A DNA stretch of 64,000 bases. Source: Glaciecola punicea ACAM 611 (GTDB lineage: Bacteria > Pseudomonadota > Gammaproteobacteria > Enterobacterales > Alteromonadaceae). The DNA lies in assembly GCF_000252165.1 (NCBI RefSeq), contig NZ_BAET01000013.1, positions 112,639 through 176,638 on the forward strand, written 5' to 3'. The notes under the pieces were generated by a model. It worked only from the letters and a program-made list of their open reading frames with translations. It did not search any database and was not told the origin of the DNA. Shown piece after piece: positions 10,220 to 20,872 of this stretch (positions within the stretch are counted from its first letter, which is position 1; every line of letters begins with the position of its first letter). The position numbers and the translations under genes were made by a program.

Positions 10220-10498
10220 TTATTGCTTAATAGCCTTATTAATTTGACCGTTAAATGCACAGTCGTGTGAATCTATTGCTGTAATTATGCAGGTTTTCGA
10301 TTTCTTGTGCCAGCAAAGAAGACTTTGCGCGATTATACTTTTCATCACTTATAATATAGGCAATCACGAAACTCTATATCATTTCTTGAATTTGTCGAGA
10401 AAACCCTGTTAGTAGTGCGAGGTTATGCCAGCAGCGAGCTCATCCACATAAAGGTAACAAAAAAGCGCGCCAATCGTAGAATCGGGTAAGCAAAAGCC

Positions 10499-10527
10499 TT
10501 ACTAAATCAATTAGTTTCCTCTATAAT
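10499..10527 (+). promoter_or_regulatory. Candidate purL promoter
   Basis: A perfect TATAAT -10 (10522-10527) lies 17 bases after TTACTA (10499-10504), a weak -35. Transcription would start near 10534, leaving a leader of about 125 bases before the purL ATG at 10660. I see no clear PurR-type palindrome. The remaining mltF-purL gap (10220-10498) shows nothing else I can name. Confidence 0.5.
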
Positions 10528-10659
10528 TCAAATATATTTTGTGTGTGTAATACAAGCGCTGGCTTGGGCCCTTGTTGTATCATGTTAAGCGGTGTTTCAA
10601 TATTGGGCTGCAATATATGCACCATACTTATGTCTTTTATTACCCGGTGGATTAAAACT

Positions 10660-13600
10660 ATGCTCAATTTGTTTGGCTCTTCAATGCTGTCTGATTTTAA
10701 CAAGCAAAAGCTCTTAGATCAGCTAATTAAACAGGGCGTAAGCGTAACTGACGTATGCGCTCACTTTGTCCATTTTGTGGACACTAAGCAAGACCTTACT
10801 AGCATTGAGCAGCAAACGTTAACAAGCTTGTTAACCTACGGGCCATCGGCAATGTCTGCAGCGCGCGCCGGAAACGAAGACTTAGTGTTGGTAGTTGCAC
10901 CGCGCATGGGTACTATTTCGCCCTGGTCGAGTAAAGCCACTAATATTGCAAACAACTGCGGGCTTGACGCAATAAAGCGTATTGAGCGCGGAATTGAATA
11001 TAAGTTTTGGGGTGAAAATTTAAGCCAGCACTTAGTTCTTATTGAAAATGCTATTCACGATCGGATGACCCAAATGGTATTAGCAAAGCAGCATGACGCG
11101 CTTTGTTTATTCACGCAAAGCCAACCCAAGCCATTAAGCCCTATCGATGTGCTAGGGCTTGGCAGAAAAGCCTTAGAAGACGCCAACAACATACTTGGCT
11201 TAGCCTTAGCTGAAGACGAAATAGATTACTTACACAGCAGCTTTGAAGGCCTTGGGCGAAATCCGCATGACGTTGAACTATATATGTTTGCGCAAGCCAA
11301 CTCTGAACACTGCCGACATAAAATATTTAACGCCGACTGGACCATAGACGGCGCAGTACAGCCTAAATCGTTGTTTAAAATGATTAAAAATACCTTTGCT
11401 GTGACCCCTGAATTTGTGTCCTCGGCCTATAAGGACAATGCCGCGGTAATGGATGGCTATAGCGCAGGGCGCTTTTATGCAGATCCTATTACCCATCAAT
11501 ATAGCTACAACCATGAAGCTATTGATATATTAATGAAGGTAGAAACGCATAATCATCCTACTGCTATTTCCCCGTTTGCAGGGGCAGCGACCGGTTCAGG
11601 TGGCGAAATAAGAGACGAAGGCGCAACCGGCCGGGGCTCAAAACCTAAAGCTGGGCTGGTAGGCTTTAGTGTATCTAATTTACATATACCCAATCATGCG
11701 CAGCCTTGGGAGCAGCCTTACGGCAAGCCTAGCCGTATTGTTAACGCTTTGGAAATAATGACCCAAGGCCCGCTTGGCGCAGCGGCCTTTAATAACGAAT
11801 TTGGACGACCTAACATTCTTGGTTATTTTCGTACTTATGAGCAAAGCGTGAATAGTTTTAATGGACTTGAAGTACGCGGTTACCACAAACCCATTATGTT
11901 AGCAGGTGGTGTAGGCAATATAAAACGCAGCCACATTGAAAAAGGTGAAATTACCAAAGGCGCTAAGCTCATTGCTTTAGGTGGCCCCGCCATGAATATT
12001 GGTTTAGGCGGCAGTGCGGCATCGTCTGTTGCGTCAGGGCAAAGTAATGAAGACTTAGATTTTGCTTCAGTGCAGCGTGAAAACCCAGAAATGGAGCGCC
12101 GCTGTCAAGAAGTGATTGATAGATGCTGGCAGCTAGGCGACAGTAATCCCATTCAGTTTATTCACGATGTCGGCGCCGGGGGCTTGTCAAATGCCTTTCC
12201 TGAGCTGGTTAACGATGCCGGCCGCGGTGGCGTATTTGAATTACGAGAAGTGCCCTGTGATGAGTCGGGTATGTCGCCTTTAGAAATTTGGTGTAACGAG
12301 TCTCAAGAGCGCTATGTAATGTCGGTAGCGCCAGAAAACATGCCTTTGTTCATTGAAATATGCGAACGCGAGCGTACTCCTTTTAAGGTTGTTGGGCATG
12401 CCACGCTTGAACAGCACCTTACCCTAAGCGATAAAAAGTTTGGCAATAAACCCATTGATATGCCCCTTGATGTACTACTAGGCAAACCGCCAAAAATGCA
12501 TCGAGACGTAGTAAGCACCACCGCAAAAGGCGACGATTTCGACGCCCAACACATAGACCTAAACGACGCTGCGCAGCGTCTGTTGGCATTGCCGACAATA
12601 GCCGATAAAACATTTTTAATCACGATTGGCGATAGAAGTGTAACGGGCATGGTCTGTCGCGACCAAATGGTAGGCCCGTGGCAGGTGCCGGTGGCCGACG
12701 TTGGTGTAACAAGCGCATCGTTTGATTCTTACTACGGCGAAGCCATGGCGATTGGCGAGCGAACACCCGTTGCATTATTAAACCATGCGGCGGCTGCTCG
12801 TTTAGCGGTGGCAGAGTCGCTAACTAACATTGCCGCGGCTAATATAGGCGATATAAAACGCATTAAGCTTTCAGCAAACTGGATGGCATCGGCTAACCAT
12901 CCGGGTGAAGACGCAGGACTATACGCCGCCGTTAAAGCCGTGGGCGAAGAATTATGCCCAGCATTAGGATTGGCTATTCCGGTTGGAAAGGACTCTATGT
13001 CTATGCGTACGGCGTGGTCACAAGAGAGTGAAAGTGGACCGCAAGAAAAATCAGTTACCTCGCCGCTGTCGCTCGTGATTACCGCCTTTGGCGCTGTTAA
13101 AGATGTGCGTAAAACATTAACGCCTGAGCTTACTGTCAATATTGAGTCAAGTCTGCTCCTAATTGATTTAGGCAGAGGCAAGGCGCGCATGGGCGGCTCT
13201 TGTCTAGCCCAAGTATATAATGCGCTAGGACATGAAGTCCCCGATGTAGACTGCGCCAACGATTTGCTCAATTTTTATAATTTAATCCAAAAGCTAGGTG
13301 AAAAGGAACTTATTCAAGCCTATCACGATCGCTCCGACGGTGGCTTATTTACCACCGTTGTAGAAATGGCTTTTGCCGGTAACGCAGGAATCGATATAGA
13401 CCTTACTCAAATTAGCTTAGCTAACGCTGACATTCCAAGCAGTAACCTAGCAAAAATTCTCTTCAATGAAGAATTAGGCGCCGTTATACAAGTTGCTGAT
13501 GTTGACTTAGCGGCGGTCAAAAGCATCATTGAAGCGTTTTCATTGAGCGATTGCGTGCATGAAATTGGGCATGTAAATACCCATGATAAGGTGCGTATAA

Positions 13601-14589
13601 GCCATAACAATGAAGTGGTGCTTGAAAACACTCGCACACATTATCGCCTAGCGTGGGCTAGTACCACTTTGGCAATGCAGTCGCTGCGAGACAATCCACA
13701 AAGCGCTGAGCAAGAGCATGCCCTTAGGGGAGACAATAAAAACCCAGGGCTACACGCGCGTTTAAGTTATGATCTTAACCAAGATGTGTCAGCGCCCTAC
13801 ATTAATAAAGGTCGCAAACCCAAAATAGCCATATTACGCGAGCAAGGCGTTAATTCTCATGTAGAAATGGCAGCAGCGTTTAATCGCGCAGGTTTCGACG
13901 CGATTGACGTACATATGAGCGACCTAGTCACGAAACGCAAGCAGCTCAACGATTTTAAAGGTTTAGTCGCCTGCGGCGGGTTCTCCTTCGGTGACGTGCT
14001 CGGCGCTGGCGAAGGCTGGGCCAAGTCTATTTTATACAACACGTATTTACGCGATATCTTTGCCGAGTATTTCGCCAATACGGACACGTTTAGCTTGGGT
14101 GTATGTAACGGCTGTCAAATGCTGTCTAATTTAAAGACGCTTATTCCAGGCGCTGAACATTGGCCGCATTTTGTGCAAAATGAGTCAGCGCGTTTTGAAG
14201 CACGCGTCGCGATGGTTGAAATTCAAGATAGCCCGTCAATTTTCTTAAACGGTATGCACGGCTCCCGCATGCCTATTGCGGTTTCTCACGGTGAAGGCCA
14301 TGCGCTGTTTGCATCTTCTAAGCAGCTTGCTTCATTAGAGGAACAAAACTTGGTTGCTATGCGATTTGTAGACAACTACGCTAAGGTAACCCAGCAGTAT
14401 CCTGCTAATCCAAATGGTTCTGTTAACGGCATAACGGGACTAAGCTCCAGCGATGGGCGCGCAACTATTATGATGCCGCACCCTGAGCGGGTATTTAGAG
14501 CGGTAAACAACTCATGGCGTGATCCAAGCTGGGGTGAAGATAGCCCGTGGATGCGCATGTTTAGAAATGCGCGGGTGTTTATAGATTAG
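10660..14589 (+). CDS. purL: Phosphoribosylformylglycinamidine synthase
   Basis: PurL converts FGAR to FGAM with glutamine and ATP in purine synthesis. The 1309-residue protein is the large single-chain form (E. coli 1295). It has an N-terminal PurS-like part, two AIRS-type ATP domains ([28 protein letters not shown]) and a C-terminal class I glutaminase domain. The last has nucleophile C1149 (GVCNGCQ) and H1274/E1276 (HPERV). The frame opens at 10543, but the start is set at ATG 10660. GGTGG lies 9 bases upstream, and [17 protein letters not shown] aligns with the E. coli N-terminus. Confidence 0.97.
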   Translation: MLNLFGSSMLSDFNKQKLLDQLIKQGVSVTDVCAHFVHFVDTKQDLTSIEQQTLTSLLTYGPSAMSAARAGNEDLVLVVAPRMGTISPWSSKATNIANNCGLDAIKRIERGIEYKFWGENLSQHLVLIENAIHDRMTQMVLAKQHDALCLFTQSQPKPLSPIDVLGLGRKALEDANNILGLALAEDEIDYLHSSFEGLGRNPHDVELYMFAQANSEHCRHKIFNADWTIDGAVQPKSLFKMIKNTFAVTPEFVSSAYKDNAAVMDGYSAGRFYADPITHQYSYNHEAIDILMKVETHNHPTAISPFAGAATGSGGEIRDEGATGRGSKPKAGLVGFSVSNLHIPNHAQPWEQPYGKPSRIVNALEIMTQGPLGAAAFNNEFGRPNILGYFRTYEQSVNSFNGLEVRGYHKPIMLAGGVGNIKRSHIEKGEITKGAKLIALGGPAMNIGLGGSAASSVASGQSNEDLDFASVQRENPEMERRCQEVIDRCWQLGDSNPIQFIHDVGAGGLSNAFPELVNDAGRGGVFELREVPCDESGMSPLEIWCNESQERYVMSVAPENMPLFIEICERERTPFKVVGHATLEQHLTLSDKKFGNKPIDMPLDVLLGKPPKMHRDVVSTTAKGDDFDAQHIDLNDAAQRLLALPTIADKTFLITIGDRSVTGMVCRDQMVGPWQVPVADVGVTSASFDSYYGEAMAIGERTPVALLNHAAAARLAVAESLTNIAAANIGDIKRIKLSANWMASANHPGEDAGLYAAVKAVGEELCPALGLAIPVGKDSMSMRTAWSQESESGPQEKSVTSPLSLVITAFGAVKDVRKTLTPELTVNIESSLLLIDLGRGKARMGGSCLAQVYNALGHEVPDVDCANDLLNFYNLIQKLGEKELIQAYHDRSDGGLFTTVVEMAFAGNAGIDIDLTQISLANADIPSSNLAKILFNEELGAVIQVADVDLAAVKSIIEAFSLSDCVHEIGHVNTHDKVRISHNNEVVLENTRTHYRLAWASTTLAMQSLRDNPQSAEQEHALRGDNKNPGLHARLSYDLNQDVSAPYINKGRKPKIAILREQGVNSHVEMAAAFNRAGFDAIDVHMSDLVTKRKQLNDFKGLVACGGFSFGDVLGAGEGWAKSILYNTYLRDIFAEYFANTDTFSLGVCNGCQMLSNLKTLIPGAEHWPHFVQNESARFEARVAMVEIQDSPSIFLNGMHGSRMPIAVSHGEGHALFASSKQLASLEEQNLVAMRFVDNYAKVTQQYPANPNGSVNGITGLSSSDGRATIMMPHPERVFRAVNNSWRDPSWGEDSPWMRMFRNARVFID

Positions 14590-14650
14590 TAGCGGGGCTC
14601 GTCCTAAAGCACTGATAAAAGAGAAAGGTACAAAAATAGCCACATTAAGC

Positions 14651-15238
14651 TTAGCTGCGCTTTTGGTGTACTTCGCGGTTAATTTGCTTTTGATTAGGAT
14701 GCTTTTTAAGTAAAACATACACACTTGCTAAACCTCCGTGCTGTTTCAAAGCGGTATGATAGGCAATTACCGCTTCTATCTCACTAAGCCATCTATTTAC
14801 ATAGCTTTTCATAAAGCCGGCAAAGGGTTTTGACTGCAGCCCCATTCCGTGATCAACTAATAGGGTGCGTATTCCACGCTCGTGGCAGTCGGTAATAGTA
14901 TCGAAAAGCGACAGCCGTGCGTCATCAAATTTAACCCCCCGTAATGACAGGCGAGAATCTATTTGATACTTCCCTAAGCGAAGGTTTTTAAAAACGCCTT
15001 CCTGCACGCCATCTTTTTTATACGATAAAAAAGCATATGGGTCTAGTGGCGTAACACTGTCTATACTAAGACCGTTGTCGTCTAAGGCAATTTGCTTTTC
15101 GAGCGCCTCGCGTTTTAGCCGTTGGCTAAGGGTTTCACTGTGGTTATTGGCCACTGCAACTTTATTCACCTTGGCAATTGGGACGACATCCTCCATTTGT
15201 GACATAAAAGAGATGTCATGGTCGTTTTGTTGATTCAT
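14651..15238 (-). CDS. smrA: Smr-domain protein (SmrA-type nuclease)
   Basis: The C-terminal half is a Smr domain: LSLRGVKFDDARLSLFDT, then RTLLVDHGMGLQSKPF (the HGxG motif), VNRWL and HGGLASVYVLLKK. An N-terminal charged region of about 80 residues precedes it. Smr proteins of this type are putative nicking endonucleases, or bind nucleic acid more generally; the exact substrate here is unknown. ATG 15238 is chosen because AAGGAG lies 7 bases upstream; an ATG-less extension of 7 codons exists. It is convergent with purL. Confidence 0.88.
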   Translation of the reverse strand: MNQQNDHDISFMSQMEDVVPIAKVNKVAVANNHSETLSQRLKREALEKQIALDDNGLSIDSVTPLDPYAFLSYKKDGVQEGVFKNLRLGKYQIDSRLSLRGVKFDDARLSLFDTITDCHERGIRTLLVDHGMGLQSKPFAGFMKSYVNRWLSEIEAVIAYHTALKQHGGLASVYVLLKKHPNQKQINREVHQKRS

Positions 15239-15467
15239 AAAGCTCTCCTTCAGTAACACCTTAAGCGGATTAGTACGCTATTTATCACAAAATCTATCAC
15301 TCAATTAACCATTGTCTTTGAAAAATAGTGAACACTCTTATGTAAATAAACAGACATAAAATAAACAAATACAGACAGCGGAACAATACAAAGTGCGTTC
15401 ACTTTAAAATGAAACGCAGTCGTTGCGGCAAGAATATCTGGGCCGTAGCTATTTTGAAGCTATGTTT

Positions 15468-15483
15468 AGACGTCTAGACGTAA
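15468..15483. promoter_or_regulatory. MetJ operator: two tandem met boxes
   Basis: AGACGTCT (15468-15475) is the exact MetJ half-operator and is followed without a gap by AGACGTAA (15476-15483). MetJ dimers bind such adjacent 8-base boxes cooperatively with S-adenosylmethionine. The site ends 5 bases before a candidate -35 for metA. The rest of the 15239-15602 gap is AT-rich with no other gene seen. Confidence 0.85.
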
Positions 15484-15488
15484 ACTGG

Positions 15489-15516
15489 TTGACTTTTATC
15501 CTGTAATCGCCACAAT
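15489..15516 (+). promoter_or_regulatory. Candidate metA promoter
   Basis: TTGACT (15489-15494) and CACAAT (15511-15516) with a 16-base spacer lie directly downstream of the MetJ operator. Bound repressor would overlap the upstream face of RNA polymerase. Transcription start would be near 15523, 80 bases before the metA ATG. Confidence 0.5.
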
Positions 15517-15602
15517 AGTGTTATTCACCTTTTATCAGCGCCTGTGACCTTTACGCTTAAAAGATCATGGGCTTTTGATAGCCAAAGAAGAGTTAATACT
15601 TT

Positions 15603-16520
15603 ATGCCAATAAATATACCTGCTGAACTCCCCGCGCTGGAAGAATTACTCAGTGAGAATATTTTTGCAATGAACGATGCCCGCGCGACCAGCCAAAATAT
15701 TCGTCCTATGCAAATTGGCATCTTAAATTTAATGCCTAATAAAATAGAAACTGAACTACAAATACTGCGTTTACTGTCTAATACGCCGCTGCAAATTAAC
15801 ATCGATTTGATTCGATTTGACGAAACGGCGCCTAAGAACACACCCGCTTCCCATATGCAGGCTTTTTATCATTTGTTTAGCCAAGTAAAAAACAAAAAAT
15901 ACGATGGTCTAATCGTTACCGGTGCACCGCTTGGCACGCTAGACTATGAAGACGTGCACTACTGGCCACAAATGTGCGAACTAATGGATTGGGCAAAGCA
16001 TAATGTGCAGTCAACCTTTTATATATGTTGGGCTGCACATGCTGCTATGTACCATTATTTTGGCGCCCAAAAGAGCTTACTTGACGGTAAGCTGTCGGGC
16101 GTGTTTAATCACAAAGTACAAGACGAACAAAATGAGCTAATGAGAGGCTTTGATCCTGAATTTTGGGCGCCGCATTCGAGGGTAGCACAAGTTAATCGGT
16201 CTACCTACGCTAGTATTAGCGGCCTTGAAATACTGGCTGAGTCGGAGCAAGCTGGCGTTTATGCCGCCGCCACCACCGACAAACGGCTGGTATTTGTAAC
16301 AGGTCATCCTGAATATGATACCGCTACGCTTGAGCAAGAGTTTGCGCGCGACACTCAATCAGGCTTGTTGCCGCAAGTGCCTTCTAATTACTTCAAAAAC
16401 GACGTGCCTGAGCATGGTATTATGGTGCGCTGGAAGTCTCATGGGAATTTACTGTTTACTAATTGGTTAAATTATTACGTGTATCAAACAACGCCATATG
16501 ACTTAACGCAGTTGACCTAA
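15603..16520 (+). CDS. metA: Homoserine O-succinyltransferase
   Basis: MetA acylates homoserine, the first committed step of methionine synthesis. The 305-residue protein aligns end to end with E. coli MetA: MPINIPAELP, RPMQIGILNLMP, GLIVTGAPLG and SHGNLLFTNWLNYYVYQ. The class I glutaminase-like catalytic residues are C142 (YICWAAHA) and H235/E237 (GHPEYD). Succinyl versus acetyl preference cannot be fixed by eye, though the sequence is close to the succinyl-using enzymes. A MetJ operator and promoter lie 90-135 bases upstream, so repression by methionine/SAM is likely. Confidence 0.96.
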   Translation: MPINIPAELPALEELLSENIFAMNDARATSQNIRPMQIGILNLMPNKIETELQILRLLSNTPLQINIDLIRFDETAPKNTPASHMQAFYHLFSQVKNKKYDGLIVTGAPLGTLDYEDVHYWPQMCELMDWAKHNVQSTFYICWAAHAAMYHYFGAQKSLLDGKLSGVFNHKVQDEQNELMRGFDPEFWAPHSRVAQVNRSTYASISGLEILAESEQAGVYAAATTDKRLVFVTGHPEYDTATLEQEFARDTQSGLLPQVPSNYFKNDVPEHGIMVRWKSHGNLLFTNWLNYYVYQTTPYDLTQLT

Positions 16521-16544
16521 GCTTAGTGTATGTATTGCGGCATG

Positions 16545-16570
16545 ATCTTTTAGCATAATCTTTTAGCATA
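16545..16570. repeat. Tandem 13-base repeat after metA
   Basis: ATCTTTTAGCATA occurs twice head to tail without a change, followed by a second small duplication (GCAGCATAA-like, 16577-16592). It lies in the 117-base metA-DUF938 spacer. It has no hairpin and reads as a local slippage duplication. Confidence 0.6.
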
Positions 16571-16637
16571 ATGCTCGCAGCATAAGCAGCATAGCCAGTA
16601 TTATGCATGGTTCAAGCTTCACGTAAGGAAAAAAGCA

Positions 16638-17225
16638 GTGCAAGATAAACCTTTTAGTCAGGCATGTGAAAATAACAAACCTTTCATTCTTAAGGAGCTA
16701 CTTAAGCACTTTGCTAACGCCAGCAAGGTCTTAGAAATAGGCTCAGGTACTGGTCAGCACGCAGTATACTTTGCCGCAAATCTTTCTCATGTTCAGTGGT
16801 ATTGTTCAGATCAAAGCGATTACCACAGCGCCATTAATGCATGGATAGACGACACTCCCAGTGAAAATTTGCACAGGCCTGTCGCGCTGAGCTTTCCAGA
16901 TGACGACCTGCCTCTAGTAGAATTTGATGCAATATTTACGGCTAACACCGCCCATATTATGCAGAACGATCAGGTAAAAGCGATGATGCAAAAAGTGGCC
17001 GCTAAGTTACCCAGTAAAGGTGTGTTTTGCCAGTATGGCCCATTTACAATCAAAGGCCAATTTAGCAGTCACAGTAACCTCGACTTTCATCAGCACTTAT
17101 TAGACATTGGCTGCGGTGGCTATAGGGGAATTGAAGAACTACAGCAGTTTGCACCTTCATTAAAGCTGTTAGCCCCAATAACGATGCCTGCAAATAACAT
17201 GTTGCTCGTGTGGCATAAACGCTGA
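16638..17225 (+). CDS. DUF938 SAM-dependent methyltransferase
   Basis: The 195-residue protein fits the DUF938 family, a class I methyltransferase fold. KVLEIGSGTGQHAVYFA (residues about 33-49) is the SAM-binding motif I, and FDAIFTANTAHIM is the post-motif II region. The substrate is unknown. The start is GTG at 16638 with AAGGA upstream. It stands alone between metA and the convergent metallopeptidase gene. Confidence 0.88.
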   Translation: MQDKPFSQACENNKPFILKELLKHFANASKVLEIGSGTGQHAVYFAANLSHVQWYCSDQSDYHSAINAWIDDTPSENLHRPVALSFPDDDLPLVEFDAIFTANTAHIMQNDQVKAMMQKVAAKLPSKGVFCQYGPFTIKGQFSSHSNLDFHQHLLDIGCGGYRGIEELQQFAPSLKLLAPITMPANNMLLVWHKR

Positions 17226-17271
17226 TACAGCCACTGCCAGCAGATATGTTGCTGACAACGACAAAAAGCGT

Positions 17272-19356
17272 CTACCAAATGCGCACGCGATCTTCTGGGG
17301 CTAAGTACAAAGCATCGCCTGGCTGTACGTCAAACGCTTCATACCATGCATCGTGATTGCGCGGTGCTAATGCTCTAAAACGACCCGGCGCGTGCGTGCC
17401 GCCTTTAAGTCTGTTTAGTAAAGCCTCTTCGGTAAACTTAACACGCCATACTTGTGCCCACGCTAAAAAGAAACGTTGATCGCCGCTTAGGCCGTCAATA
17501 ATGGGTGCTTCTTTACCTTCAAGGCTTAGCCTGTAGGCGTGATATGCCATGGCCAAACCGCCTACATCGCCTATGTTTTCACCTAGACTGTTGGCGCCGT
17601 TCACAAATTGACCATCAAGTGCTTCATATGCGCTGTATTGAGCAATTAATTTTTCTGTTTTTGCTTCAAAAGCGGCTCTGTCTTCGTCGGTCCACCAGTT
17701 ACGCTGTACACCCATGGCGTCAGATTTTGAACCTTGATCGTCAAAACCATGGCCAATTTCATGGCCAATAACCGCACCAATTGCGCCATAATTCACTGCT
17801 GGGTCTGCATTCGGATCAAAAAACGGAGGTTGCAGTATAGCGGCTGGAAACACAATTTCGTTAAAAGACGAATTATAGTAGGCATTGACGCGCTGAGGGG
17901 TCATGAACCAGTCTTGTCGATTGGTCGGTTTTAGCTCGTCGCGAATGCTTTGCTCTCTAAAAAACTGACGCATGGCAATAGTATTGCCGACAAGATCGGT
18001 GCTACTCATGCTGAGGCCTTCAAATGACTGCCATTCATCTGGATAGCCAATTTTTGGCACAAATGTGTCTAATTTAAGCTGTGCATTTTTCTTAGTTTCT
18101 TCGCCCATCCAATCAAGATTGGTAATACGCTCCTCTAAGGCAGTGCGTAGGTTGGCCACCAGCTCACCCATTTGCTGCTTCGAGCTTTGCGGGAAGTGAC
18201 GCTCTACAAACACTTTACCAATGGCAAAACCTAGTGACTGGGTATCGCCCATAGAAGCAACAGCTCGTTTCCAGCGAGGGCGAGGCTCTTGCTGGCCGTT
18301 TAAGACTTTGCCATAAAATGCAAAGTTTGCGTTATAAATGTCATCTGACAACATGTCGGCGTTGCTTGATACAAGATGGTAGGTCAAATATAGTTTCCAT
18401 ATATCAAGCGGCGTATTATTAATAATGTCTATTACGTCGTTAATAGGCTGGGGCTGAGTCATGTTTAAATTTTCGGCGGTGTAGCCATGCGCACTAAAAT
18501 ACGTATCCCAATCAAAGTCTGGGTATTCACTGGCTAGATCTGTGCGCGCAATTTGGTTTAAGGTTAAATCGCGGTTACGGCGTTTTTCTCGTGGCCATTG
18601 GGCCTGCGCAATGTCAGTTTCTAATGCAATAATTTTGCCTGCTGCAGCTTGTGCGTCTTCGTCAGACATGTCGCTTGTAAACGCTAACATAATGGCAATA
18701 TTATTTTTATACTCACTTAAAATATCAGCAAAGCGTTCGTTTTCTTCCAAGTAGTAGGAACGATCAGGTAAGCCTAAACCGCCTACACCCACCGACATTT
18801 GATATTCATCGGGATTTTTACGATTAAAGCCCAATCCTGCAGCTATAGGTGATTGGGTATTTATAAGCCACGATTTACCGAAAGTTTCGGTAAGCTTTTG
18901 CACACTGTCAATAGCCGCGATGTCTTTAAGCATGGGACGTAAGGGTTCAATTCCCTTCGCATTTATCGCTTCAATATCCATGTATGAATTGTAGTAATCC
19001 GAGATAAGCTTTTCTTCATCACTTAAATCTGTCTTAGCGGCGAGATCTTCTATAATCGCTTTTACACGGTCTTCGCTGCGCTCTGCTAGCACGGCAAATG
19101 CACCGTAGCTTGTCTTATCAGCCGGAATGACATAGTTATCATACCATGTGCCGTTTGTGTGCATGAAAAAGTCGTCACCCGGCTTTATGTCAAGGTTGCG
19201 TGCGCTTAAGTCTATACCAAAGCGGCCTAATTCGGGCGTGGTGACAGTATCTGTCACGGCCGGTTTGACGTCATCTGCGGGCAGAGTACTATTGTCGCTA
19301 CAGGCGCTAATGGCAAAAGCGCCACATATAGCGATTGCTAAAAAAGATTTTTTCAT
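17272..19356 (-). CDS. pepO: M13 family zinc metallopeptidase (PepO/neprilysin-like lipoprotein)
   Basis: This 694-residue protein is a periplasmic or outer-membrane-attached peptidase of the neprilysin family. A lipoprotein signal ends AISAC (C19). The M13 N-terminal domain covers about residues 45-420. The zinc site is HEIGH (H532, E533, H536) with the third ligand E593 in ENIGD (593-597). NAYYNSSFNEIVFPAAIL is the family substrate-groove motif, and the C-terminus ends in an RVW-type motif (DRVRIW). AAGGAAA lies upstream of the ATG. Family members act on peptides below about 40 residues. Confidence 0.94.
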   Translation of the reverse strand: MKKSFLAIAICGAFAISACSDNSTLPADDVKPAVTDTVTTPELGRFGIDLSARNLDIKPGDDFFMHTNGTWYDNYVIPADKTSYGAFAVLAERSEDRVKAIIEDLAAKTDLSDEEKLISDYYNSYMDIEAINAKGIEPLRPMLKDIAAIDSVQKLTETFGKSWLINTQSPIAAGLGFNRKNPDEYQMSVGVGGLGLPDRSYYLEENERFADILSEYKNNIAIMLAFTSDMSDEDAQAAAGKIIALETDIAQAQWPREKRRNRDLTLNQIARTDLASEYPDFDWDTYFSAHGYTAENLNMTQPQPINDVIDIINNTPLDIWKLYLTYHLVSSNADMLSDDIYNANFAFYGKVLNGQQEPRPRWKRAVASMGDTQSLGFAIGKVFVERHFPQSSKQQMGELVANLRTALEERITNLDWMGEETKKNAQLKLDTFVPKIGYPDEWQSFEGLSMSSTDLVGNTIAMRQFFREQSIRDELKPTNRQDWFMTPQRVNAYYNSSFNEIVFPAAILQPPFFDPNADPAVNYGAIGAVIGHEIGHGFDDQGSKSDAMGVQRNWWTDEDRAAFEAKTEKLIAQYSAYEALDGQFVNGANSLGENIGDVGGLAMAYHAYRLSLEGKEAPIIDGLSGDQRFFLAWAQVWRVKFTEEALLNRLKGGTHAPGRFRALAPRNHDAWYEAFDVQPGDALYLAPEDRVRIW

Positions 19357-19592
19357 AATTTTCCTTGCATTGATTAAATCGTTATTATTAATAGTAGTGT
19401 TTGTGCATAGTGATTCTTGAGAACCGCGAATTTATAATTGTTTTAATACTGTGCAGTTTAACCGTTACACGACACTGCCTGAACTTGTCGCGCCCATATT
19501 TTTATATATTGGTTGTCAACTATACTGAATTATTCCCTTTAATTAAAGCGCTAGCCAACGCTATGATTGCGCTTGACACGGCTTGTAACAAT

Positions 19593-20828
19593 TTATTCAC
19601 TTTCATCATGTCGTCTGTACGGCAATAAAGACGCAGACTTTTCTGCGTAATCAATAATATGAGGTGTCTCTCGCTGCAAGAAATCGGCAATGGCGTCGTC
19701 AAATGCCTTTTCTTGCATTTTATGATTTGAATAACACAGTGTAGGCGCAAAGCCACGTAAAATCTTATGCTCACCTTGGGTTCCGGGATTGAAAATGGCA
19801 ATGTCTTGCTCAATGCAAAATTCAATGCCTTGATAGTAACAAGCTTCAAAGTGCAGGCCAGATACATCCGTTAAGGCTCCCCAGTAGCGTCCATACAGCC
19901 CATTTTCGTCGTATAGAAACAAGGCGGCTGCAATAGGCGTAGCGCTTTTAATGTCCTTGCTATTTGCCGTTTCTGTAATGGCTAACTGTTGACTATCGCG
20001 AGCGGGTTGTAAACGCTGTTCGGCGATTACCAAGAGTAAATTTTCCGGCATGTCTTGCAGCAGGGTTTCAAAAAACGCCGAGCTTAAATATCCGTTATGA
20101 CCACTGCGTTTTAAATAAGTTTGCTGATAACAGCGATAGAAAAACGCCATATCAAGTGCAGTAATAGCGCCACCCACTATACGATTCACCTGCACGCCCT
20201 GTTTGGCGATGCCCGTTCTCTCTTTTCGAATAGAGCGGCGACGCCTTGCGGTAAGCTCCGCCATAAAATCGTCAAAGTGCGCGTACTGCTTATTGTGCCA
20301 ATTAAACTGAACTGACTGACGCTGGTGAAAACCGCGGGTGAGTAATTCGTTCGACGTTTGCTTAGGCGCAAATAAAATATGCACAGAAGCAACATGCAAA
20401 GATTGCATTAACTCATCGCTTATTTGCTCAATGTACTGCGCCATTTTTTCAAGCGCAATATTTTGTGCGAGCAGGATGCGCGGGCCAGTAACAGGCGTAA
20501 ACGGCACCGCAACAATAAGTTTTGGATAATACGCTAGGTTATGCTGCTGATATGCGTGCGCCCAGCTATGATCAAACACATATTCTCCGTAGGAATGAGT
20601 TTTGATGTAAGCCGGTAAGAAGCCAATTAGCGTTTGTGTTTCATCGCGAATTATTATGTGGCGGGTGAGCCAGCCTGTGTTGCCGCCCACGCAGCGCGTC
20701 TCTTCAAATGCTCGCAAAAATTCGAATTTTAAAAATGGCGAGCTTGGGTGGCTGCTGTGGGTTAAAACGTCAAATTCTGGTTGCGCGAGTGCATTTATGC
20801 TATCAATGCTTGTCCATTGCCAATTCAT
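19593..20828 (-). CDS. DUF482/COG3146 GNAT-fold acyltransferase-like protein
   Basis: The 411-residue protein has the features of DUF482 (COG3146), a double-GNAT protein distantly related to FemAB peptidoglycan transferases. Key blocks are SPFLKFEFLRAFEET near the N-terminus, VTGPRIL, RRRRSIRKER in the middle, and FEACYYQGIEFCIEQDI with NPGTQGEHKILRGF at the end. The reaction is not known. ATG 20828 is chosen because MNWQW matches where homologues begin; the longer frame to 20891 would run over the recX start. It is divergent from recX, occupying the position where recA usually sits. Confidence 0.85.
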   Translation of the reverse strand: MNWQWTSIDSINALAQPEFDVLTHSSHPSSPFLKFEFLRAFEETRCVGGNTGWLTRHIIIRDETQTLIGFLPAYIKTHSYGEYVFDHSWAHAYQQHNLAYYPKLIVAVPFTPVTGPRILLAQNIALEKMAQYIEQISDELMQSLHVASVHILFAPKQTSNELLTRGFHQRQSVQFNWHNKQYAHFDDFMAELTARRRRSIRKERTGIAKQGVQVNRIVGGAITALDMAFFYRCYQQTYLKRSGHNGYLSSAFFETLLQDMPENLLLVIAEQRLQPARDSQQLAITETANSKDIKSATPIAAALFLYDENGLYGRYWGALTDVSGLHFEACYYQGIEFCIEQDIAIFNPGTQGEHKILRGFAPTLCYSNHKMQEKAFDDAIADFLQRETPHIIDYAEKSASLLPYRRHDESE

Positions 20829-20872
20829 GCGTAAAATAACAGGCTCTATTAAAAATTTTATATGTAAGCAAT

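Noticed and set aside
12732-13271. Minus-strand 179-codon frame inside purL
   Set aside because: Fully antisense to conserved PurL coding sequence; serine/alanine-rich composition of a shadow frame.
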